Source of the DNA: Micromonospora sp. KC606 | GTDB taxonomy: Bacteria > Actinomycetota > Actinomycetes > Mycobacteriales > Micromonosporaceae | Reading direction: 5' to 3' | Length of the DNA: 43,202 nt | NCBI RefSeq assembly: GCF_004348675.1 | Contig: NZ_SMKN01000027.1 | Span: 1 to 43,202 of the forward strand | In this document: positions 41,317 to 43,202 of the stretch, in pieces | Position numbering within the stretch: the stretch's first letter is position 1 | Layout of the letters: each line of letters opens with the position of its first letter | Made by a program: the position numbers and the translations under genes | Notes under the pieces: generated by a model | What the model saw: only the letters and a program-made list of their open reading frames with translations | What the model was told of the DNA's origin: nothing | The model's database searches: none

Positions 41317-42498
41317 GTGACAGTTATTCCAATCCGTCATCATCGGCGCGCTGTACTGTCGGCGCTCGCGGCCGTCACAGCGGCCGTCGCGGCCGTCGCC
41401 GTGCTGATCTTCAGTGGCACTGGCGCCCACGCCCAGCCAGCACCGGTCGGCTTGGGCACAGCCGCCAACTTCTCCGTACTGGCCGGCTCCACCGTCACCA
41501 ACACCGGCCCGAGCTTCCTGGCGCAGAGCCTCGGCGTTTCCCCCGGCAACACCGCGGAAGGCTTCCCCCCGGGCATCGTCGCCGGCGAGATCCACCTCGC
41601 CGACGCCGTCGCCCTGCAAGCCAAGAACGACCTCACCACCGCCTACAACGACGCCGCCGGCCGCACCCCGTTCACCAGTCTTCCCGCCGAACTCGGCGGA
41701 TCCACCCTCACCCCGGGGGTGTACCGGATCGGCGCCGCACAACTGACCGGCACCCTGACACTCAACTCTCAGGCCAACCCGGCGGCCGTGTTCATCTTCC
41801 AGATCGACTCCACCCTCATCACGGCAGCCAACAGCAGCGTCGTGTTCATCAACGGCGCCTCACCCTGCAACGTCTACTGGCAGGTGGGCAGCTCGGCCAC
41901 GATCGGCACCGGAACCCGCTTCGTGGGCAACATCCTGGCCCAAACCTCGATCACCATGAACACCGGCGCCACCCTCCAAGGCCGCGCCCTGGCCCAAACC
42001 GGCGCCGTCACCCTCGACACCAACACCATCAACGCACCTGTCTGCCTACAGCCGACAGGAACCCCAACGACCACACCCACGGCGACCCCAACAACCACAC
42101 CCACGGCAACGCCGACGGCCACACCCACGACGACACCCACGGCCACACCCACGACGACACCCACGGCCACACCCACGACGACACCCACGGCCACACCCAC
42201 GACGACACCCACGACGACACCCACCGCCACACCCACGACGACACCCACGGCAACGCCGACGGCCACACCCACGACGACACCCACGGCAACGCCGACGCCG
42301 ACGGCGACGGCCACAGGTCCTCCGACCGGTCAGCCCACGAAAGCTCCTACCGCGCTTCCGACTTCCACCCGTACGGAGCTACCGGTGACCGGCGGCAGCG
42401 GCGGCAGCATGCTGGTACCCGTCCTGACAGGCCTCGGCAGCCTCGCCGTCGTCACCGGCACAGCCTTGCTTGTCTACTACCGCCGCAGGACCTCGTAG
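41317..42498 (+). CDS. LPxTG-anchored DUF3494 (ice-binding-like) surface protein
   Basis: From GTG at 41317 (AAGGGG upstream) the protein has 393 residues. A Sec signal peptide with a basic start (RHHRRAVLSALAAV) ends near GAHA. The DUF3494 beta-solenoid domain follows (LGTAANFSVLAGSTVTNTG, VFIFQIDSTL, NVYWQVGSSATIGTG, ALAQTGAVTLDTN), a fold shared by bacterial ice-binding proteins and adhesins. Then comes an 85-residue Thr-Pro stalk, the sortase signal LPVTG, a hydrophobic helix and the tail YYRRRTS. The protein would be linked to the cell wall and project outward. Ice binding itself is not shown; adhesion or matrix binding is equally possible. Confidence 0.93.
   Translation: MTVIPIRHHRRAVLSALAAVTAAVAAVAVLIFSGTGAHAQPAPVGLGTAANFSVLAGSTVTNTGPSFLAQSLGVSPGNTAEGFPPGIVAGEIHLADAVALQAKNDLTTAYNDAAGRTPFTSLPAELGGSTLTPGVYRIGAAQLTGTLTLNSQANPAAVFIFQIDSTLITAANSSVVFINGASPCNVYWQVGSSATIGTGTRFVGNILAQTSITMNTGATLQGRALAQTGAVTLDTNTINAPVCLQPTGTPTTTPTATPTTTPTATPTATPTTTPTATPTTTPTATPTTTPTATPTTTPTTTPTATPTTTPTATPTATPTTTPTATPTPTATATGPPTGQPTKAPTALPTSTRTELPVTGGSGGSMLVPVLTGLGSLAVVTGTALLVYYRRRTS
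42056..42316 (+). repeat. Degenerate 9- to 18-bp coding repeat (Thr-Pro stalk)
   Basis: Units of the type ACNCCNACG and CCCACGGCCACA repeat across about 260 bases and encode alternating PT-x-TP/AT. Some 18-bp units are identical, so slippage can change stalk length. Confidence 0.9.
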
Positions 42499-42511
42499 TC
42501 CTGGCCGGGCA

Positions 42512-42544
42512 GACCCCGGCGGCCGGTCGCCGGCCGCCGGGGTC
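42512..42544 (+). terminator. Strong hairpin after LPxTG gene
   Basis: Two 15-base arms (42512-42526 and 42530-42544) are perfectly complementary around the loop TCG. It starts 13 bases after the stop codon. The very stable stem, without a T run, is typical of GC-rich actinobacterial terminators. Confidence 0.85.
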
Positions 42545-42629
42545 ATCACAGCTCAAGCGGATCGATGCTGGCGTACCGGGTGACTCGCCACGGATCTGGC
42601 CGCGTATGTGCGTGCCCTTCTTCTGACCT

Positions 42630-42950
42630 GTCCCCGGTTGCCGGCACCGGCCTGGAGGGGCTTGGCGGCGCCCTGCAGGCTGAACCCGTTGGCCTTCAAC
42701 AGCCGCCTGACTCTCATCGCCGACACCGTCCTGCCCTGCCGGCTCAGTTCGGCTGCCAGGTTACGCAGCGATTTGTTGTCCAGCGCAACAGGGAGCACGG
42801 GTCGCCCCGCTCGTCCGGGTCAACCAGCCCGAGCAACGCCAGCACCAGACCCGGATCACGCTCCTCAGCGCGGCGGCCGCCGCCATCCTGATGGACCCTC
42901 CCAACCGGCAGCTTGAGGGCACCGGCCTCCAGATCGGACAAACCCGACGG
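42630..42950 (-). pseudogene. ISAzo13-type transposase fragment
   Basis: The minus strand reads LPVGRVHQDGGGRRAEERDP, then LALLGLVDPDERGDP and SLLRWTT. After loss of one base near 42790 it continues in another frame as NKSLRNLAAELSRQG and RRLLKANGFSLQG. This is the segment before the DDE core of ISAzo13-family transposases. The catalytic part is missing. Confidence 0.75.
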
Positions 42951-42954
42951 ACCG

Positions 42955-43202
42955 TTCCGCGACCTGGACTGCGTCGGGCCGGGCGCGGCGGATCGCCTCG
43001 GTGTAGGTGGCCGAGCCGTCGCGGCACACGACCTCGACGCCGGGATGCTCGCGCAGCCACGCTTTCAACACGGCTGATGGTGTCGGCGGTGCGGTTGGGC
43101 AGCACGTCGATCCGCTCGTGGCTCTCGGCGTCGATGACCACGGTGGCATAGCGGCGTCGCCGGCGCGGAGCGAAATCGTCTACGCCGATCACGCGAGGAA
43201 CT
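42955..43202 (-). pseudogene. ISL3-family transposase fragment (runs off right edge)
   Basis: The minus strand encodes VIGVDDFAPRRRRRYATVVI and DAESHERIDVLPNRTADT, which includes the first catalytic Asp of ISL3 transposases. After a frameshift near 43070 it goes on with AWLREHPGVEVVCRDGS and YTEAIRRARPDAVQV. It then stops resembling ISL3 and joins the ISAzo13 fragment near 42955. Confidence 0.8.

Noticed and set aside
42056..42316. CRISPR-like repeat pattern
   Set aside because: Units are short, in frame and without unique spacers; they encode a Thr-Pro stalk.

Overview
The window is GC-rich (about 70%), uses GTG starts often, and carries actinobacterial families throughout: many ArsR, TetR, PadR and MarR regulators, an LPxTG surface protein, and IS701, ISL3 and ISAzo13 elements. 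It looks like a chromosomal accessory region of a filamentous actinomycete; Micromonosporaceae is my inference from gene style only. No tRNA, rRNA or CRISPR array was seen.

Positions 1-12017 are an arsenic-resistance island. At its left edge are a siderophore-interacting flavoprotein that runs off the window and a decayed unknown gene. Next comes a damaged set: an arsR and an arsO-type flavoprotein fused head to head by a deletion, and the C-terminal half of a thioredoxin reductase. The intact minus-strand cluster reads arsR, arsR-arsC fusion, three-helix-bundle arsC, MIP channel, a 60-residue small ORF, arsC, with several stop/start overlaps. An intact divergent arsO faces it. Then follow a Corynebacterium-type arsR, a 42-aa ORF and an 81-aa protein with four vicinal Cys-Cys pairs, then arsR, arsN1-type acetyltransferase, a flavoprotein with a Cys-Cys tail, and an MFS permease. 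The likely logic is reduction of arsenate by several ArsC proteins, exit of arsenite by the channel or the permease, flavoenzyme oxidation, and acetylation of organoarsenicals.

Positions 12018-18322 hold a LysR/EamA divergent pair, a TetR coupled to a tandem GNAT protein whose second half resembles ArsN2, relics of a methyltransferase and an FMN reductase, a DUF1579-like protein and an S66 peptidase. Positions 18323-22700 contain a hexamer repeat, then the most unusual locus: one reading frame joining a complete Nudix domain to a MACPF (perforin-like) domain and a C-terminal alpha/beta region, followed after 8 bp by a GT4 glycosyltransferase.

Positions 22680-35820 are a mosaic of ordinary genes: PadR with a membrane protein, a NarL-type two-component system, a secreted EEP-fold enzyme with a ricin-type lectin, a Bcr/CflA-like exporter with MarR, a hydrolase, an SDR, an amidase flanked by a 69-bp direct repeat, and a GNAT. 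Positions 35821-43202 are rich in mobile DNA: an IS5-type relic, an apparently recent IS701 element with CTAG target duplications, a LysE exporter, several truncated relics, an epimerase, a structured leader resembling part of a cobalamin riboswitch, an LPxTG-anchored DUF3494 protein with a Thr-Pro stalk and a strong terminator, and two fused transposase fragments at the right edge.
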